The position numbers were made by a program, and so were the translations under genes. The notes under the pieces are model-generated. The model made no database searches and was not told the origin of the DNA. It worked only from the letters and a program-made list of their open reading frames with translations. From Prorocentrum cordatum (taxonomy: Eukaryota > Sar > Dinophyceae > Prorocentrales > Prorocentraceae): 64,000 nucleotides of DNA. Of the stretch, positions 61,316-64,000 are shown piece after piece (the first letter of the stretch is position 1; the number at the start of each line of letters is the position of its first letter). Where the stretch lies: NCBI GenBank assembly GCA_963575745.1, contig CAUYUJ010001375.1:1-64000 (forward strand), written 5' to 3'.

Positions 61316-63054
61316 TTTACGTCCACGTGCCCCATTTCCAAGCGGTAGCGTCCCGAGCTCTTCCCCGCGGTCCGCTCAAGGCTTGTGGAGCGACGCGCCC
61401 TTAGCGGCCGCGACACGCTGAGCAAGATGTCCGCACCATAGCGAGGGTTCTTGTCGTACGGACCTATTGCAGCACCTCCCCCGTCCCCCACTCGTGGTCG
61501 TCGCCCTGCCCCCCCCCTGCCGCTCTTGCTGTCGTGGTCGTCGTCGCCGTCTCTCTCACTGTTTCACAGCACGGCCGATCTTCTTTCACGCTGTCTGCCC
61601 CTACGTATTTGCACGGCGTCTCTCTCTCTCTATCTATATGTGTGTTTACATACTTATACGTATACACAACTACAGCTGTATATATATATATATATATGTA
61701 GAAAAGTATGGATCTCTCTATCTCTTTCCCTCCTTACCGATGCGCCGCCGTTGGTGCCTGGGCCCCTCCGTGCCTCCTGTCTGCCCTGGCTCACGAGTGA
61801 CGGGCACGCCCGTGTCCATGTCTCTCGCGGAGTCTGGACTCCAAGGCGCGGCCCCGCGGATTGCGCCTTCGCATTGGCTCGCTCCGCGCGGGGCATCCAC
61901 GAAAAGCCGTCGCAATTATCCTCAATTCGGGCGTGTCCTTCTACAGGGGGAACATTCAAGAATAGTATAACATTAGTCAGGGGACGATTTTCCTTATATT
62001 CTGTCTGATTGTTGAATACGCTTTGACTAGTTGTTTTGTTCCGTCTGCAATCCGCCTACCTAAAATTATCCACGGGGTCGCGGCCGAGGGGTTCTCTCGG
62101 CGGCGAGCGAGGGTCAGGGGCGGCCTCACCGACCCATGGCAAACCATCCCCCTTCCGTGACGTCGCCCTCCGCCTCGCCTCCAGACGTGTGTGTGCGGCC
62201 GGAGGGCAGCCCGAAAGGCGAGCATGACGCCATAGAAGGGGATGGTCTGCCAGGGGTCGGGGTTAGACCGCGCCCGAGAGGGGGGAGAGTGAGTTCTGGA
62301 GAGGGCCTTCCCATAGGGCGGCGGGACTGCTCAGAGGCACTCGCGCCTGCCGAGAAGTGCTGTTCTCCATGCCTTCGGGGAAGGCGCAGAGAGCGTGCCA
62401 GACGGCCGGGGAGCCTCCGAGCCTTCAGAGAGGATCCGCCCCTCCTCGCTCCGCCCGGGCTCGCCGCCGCCCGTCGGCTGTACACGCGGGGGCGACCCTC
62501 TCGCCGGCGCGGCCTGCCGTGCGGGCGTGCAGGGGCCCCCGGACGGGCCGCATGCGCTGCGCGCCAGCAGCGGCTCGCGCGCACGGGCGGGGCCCGCCCG
62601 CCGCCCCCCGGAGGTCGCACGCCGGAGGCCGCTTGGCATCGCTCGGGCGGGTGCACTTTTCCTTCGGCGAGGACCCTCGAGGAGCATCCTTGATCATGTG
62701 GCGAAAAAGCCGCGCACGACCCCCCCCCCCAAAAAGCGCACAGGGAGTGGACGTCCGAGCGATGGCCAGGAGGCCCGGCCCTGCCCGCGGCCCCCTCCGG
62801 TTGCGGCGGCGGGCCCGGCGGGGAAGCGAGGAGAAGGAGGAGGAGGCTTCTCCCCCCAGACCCCCATCTCGCGCCGCGAGAAAAAAGTCACGGCCAGAGC
62901 TGTGTCCGTCCTTGCGGCCTCCGGAGGCGCCCCCACCGGGCCTCGGGGCCGTCCACAAAGCGACCCGGGATGAGGAACCAGTGCCCGGGGAGTGGGTCCA
63001 GCCTTGTGGGGGTCGACGTCGACGTCACGAAAAAACATGACGTCGGGGCTCGGG

Positions 63055-63205
63055 GTACGAAGGCTCGGAAGTCCCCCGCCTTCTCAGAAGTGATCCAAGC
63101 TTTCCCGGGAGACACAGAGTACCTCTCAGAATTCCCGAGGGCTTCTGAGAAGTCCCGCCGCCTTCCGAGAGGGCCTTCTCCTTCTCAGTTCCACCCCTCG
63201 CTCGC
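63055..63205 (+). repeat. ~150-bp dispersed repeat, copy 2 of 2
   Basis: Aligns with 48320-48475, including GGGCTTCTGAGAAGTCCCGC. Confidence 0.85.
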
Positions 63206-63214
63206 CGCAGGTTG

Positions 63215-63425
63215 TTCGGTAGCACATCATGGGAGCCGAGTATGCCCTCGACATTCCGTCTCTAGAGTACACTAGCGTCCATTAGAGCTTGACAATCGGT
63301 CTCTAGCGTCGATTCAGCGTCGGTTAGTGTCGCTTTAGCGTCGACTCGTGTCGAGCAGCGGCGGTTCGCAGGAGCCAACAAGATGATGGACGGGAGGCTC
63401 CCATGAGCTGCCGCAGGACTTGTTG
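63215..63425. mobile_element. Second copy of the CATGGGAGCC MITE-like element
   Basis: Ends TCATGGGAGCC (from 63228) and GGCTCCCATGA (to 63417) match 58240-58454, as does the interior TAGCGTCGATTCAGCGTCG. Outer arm bases are diverged and no long direct repeat flanks it. Confidence 0.8.
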
Positions 63426-63701
63426 CGTGCAAAGAGCACGGCTGGCCCGTGGGGATGGGAGTTCGCGTGTCCTCGTTGGGCGCGGAGGGCGTCCCTGCGC
63501 CCCCCCCCCCCTCCCCGTACAGTCGGGGCCCTGAAGAAGGAACCCTTTTCGTTGGGGAGGGGCTCCGTGTTCCTTGATTGTTTCGCAGCTGGCCTTGGAT
63601 TTTCCTTAGGTTTTCGATCGGAAATCGAAGTTCAACTTATGGAAAATAGGGGCCTCGTTCCTTATTTAGGGTTCCTTTGGTCAACGCCACTCCCCGTAGA
63701 G

Positions 63702-63815
63702 GCGGGCGCCCCCGGAGGGCGCCGCCACCTGCTTCGCGGACGCACGCGGCGCGTACGAGGCGTTGGAGGAGTGCCAGCGGCAGGAGCTGGACGGGCTCGA
63801 GTGCATCCCGCGCAG
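63702..63815 (+). CDS. TauD/TfdA-type dioxygenase, exon after the HxD block
   Basis: It follows CCCGTAGAG and reads RAPPEGAATCFADARGAYEA then LEECQRQELDGLECIPR. This is the '(a)p..GGdT.fadm..AYeaLp......l.gl' segment that directly follows the HxD block in the family. The frame may continue to TGA at 63901-63903, or splice at CGCAG|GA (63815), since the later residues (…RRCATTAAAAWG…) are not family-like. The distal His and the Arg that binds 2-oxoglutarate would lie in exons beyond the window. Confidence 0.82.
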
Positions 63816-63917
63816 GATGCGCCGATGCGCCACCACCGCTGCCGCAGCCTGGGGCCGTCAGGCCAGGGCCGTCCTGGGCCCTGACATGCTCAATGTGCCC
63901 TGAGTGTTTTTGTTGTT

Positions 63918-63945
63918 TTGTGTGTGTGTGTGTGTGTGGGTGTGT
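63918..63945. repeat. (GT)n run
   Basis: Short GT microsatellite just after the last exon. Confidence 0.9.
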
Positions 63946-64000
63946 TGTGTTTGTTTCTGTGTGCATGGCTTGTTGTTGCCGTTGTTCACCGAGCGCGGTC

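Larger units (their letters stand above)
60634..63701 (+). other. Dioxygenase intron, GC…AG, about 3.07 kb, repeat-filled
   Basis: It holds a (CTC)n tract (60855-60990), a CA run (61160-61183), an A-rich repeat (61184-61315), (TC)n and (TA)n runs (61618-61700), a dispersed repeat (63055-63205) and a MITE copy (63215-63425). Positions 61320-63050 otherwise show only GC-rich frames without protein character. Both edges are inferred from the reading-frame match of the exons. Confidence 0.7.

Overview
This window is nuclear DNA of a dinoflagellate. The clearest evidence is the dinoflagellate spliced leader, which occurs in genomic DNA just upstream of three predicted genes. One copy is an exact 22-nt match at 31194-31215 and two are decayed, at 6057-6080 and 8758-8779. 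Such copies arise when trans-spliced mRNAs are reverse-transcribed back into the genome. Other dinoflagellate traits are high GC, very dense simple repeats, few recognisable genes, and introns whose donors appear to be GC as well as GT. A Prorocentrum-like species is a guess from GC and repeat density, not something the sequence proves.

Positions 1-28 kb hold most of the intact-looking open genes. On the minus strand are two small genes (1639-2316 and 2778-3170), a serine/arginine-rich protein (15395-16054) and a coiled-coil protein (16908-17717). On the plus strand is a head-to-tail pair of paralogues, 6089-7333 and 8800-10853. They share a C-terminal domain of about 60 residues that I do not recognise. 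Further along come a gene whose start lies in a tandem duplication (11806/11863) and a run of three same-strand genes (20821-22350, 23263-23649, 24996-27023). The last of these looks like a mobile-element protein. Between them lie copies of two dispersed repeat families: a 1.1-1.4 kb element with a trinucleotide core, and a larger element with 'ACTTGAGGCATA' motifs. A copy of the first is nested inside a copy of the second.

Positions 28-64 kb are dominated by microsatellites, minisatellites and foldback (MITE-like) elements. The microsatellites are (CTC)n, (GAG)n, (GAC)n, (AGT)n, (CA)n, (GTGC)n and (ATAC)n. There is an 18-copy 90-bp tandem array at 41.66-43.24 kb. An intact spliced-leader-tagged retrogene lies at 31252-32613, and a broken LINE-type reverse transcriptase/RNase H element at 50.3-53.8 kb.

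Small exons are buried in this repeat landscape and do not appear as long ORFs. The best case is a TauD/TfdA-type Fe(II)/2-oxoglutarate dioxygenase with exons at 59601-59717, 60398-60633 and 63702-63815. Their phases agree and both introns read GC...AG. The gene runs off the window or ends near 63903, and a possible first exon with a mitochondrial-type leader lies at 56906-57060. A second phase-consistent chain (44972-45019, 46152-46265, 46543-46706) and KH-like exon fragments (35.7 kb, 44.15 kb) suggest another intron-rich gene.

The genes do not form a pathway. The main biological story is genome dynamics: recycling of trans-spliced mRNAs, foldback elements (one with its empty site preserved in the same window), and repeats filling the introns of a real gene.
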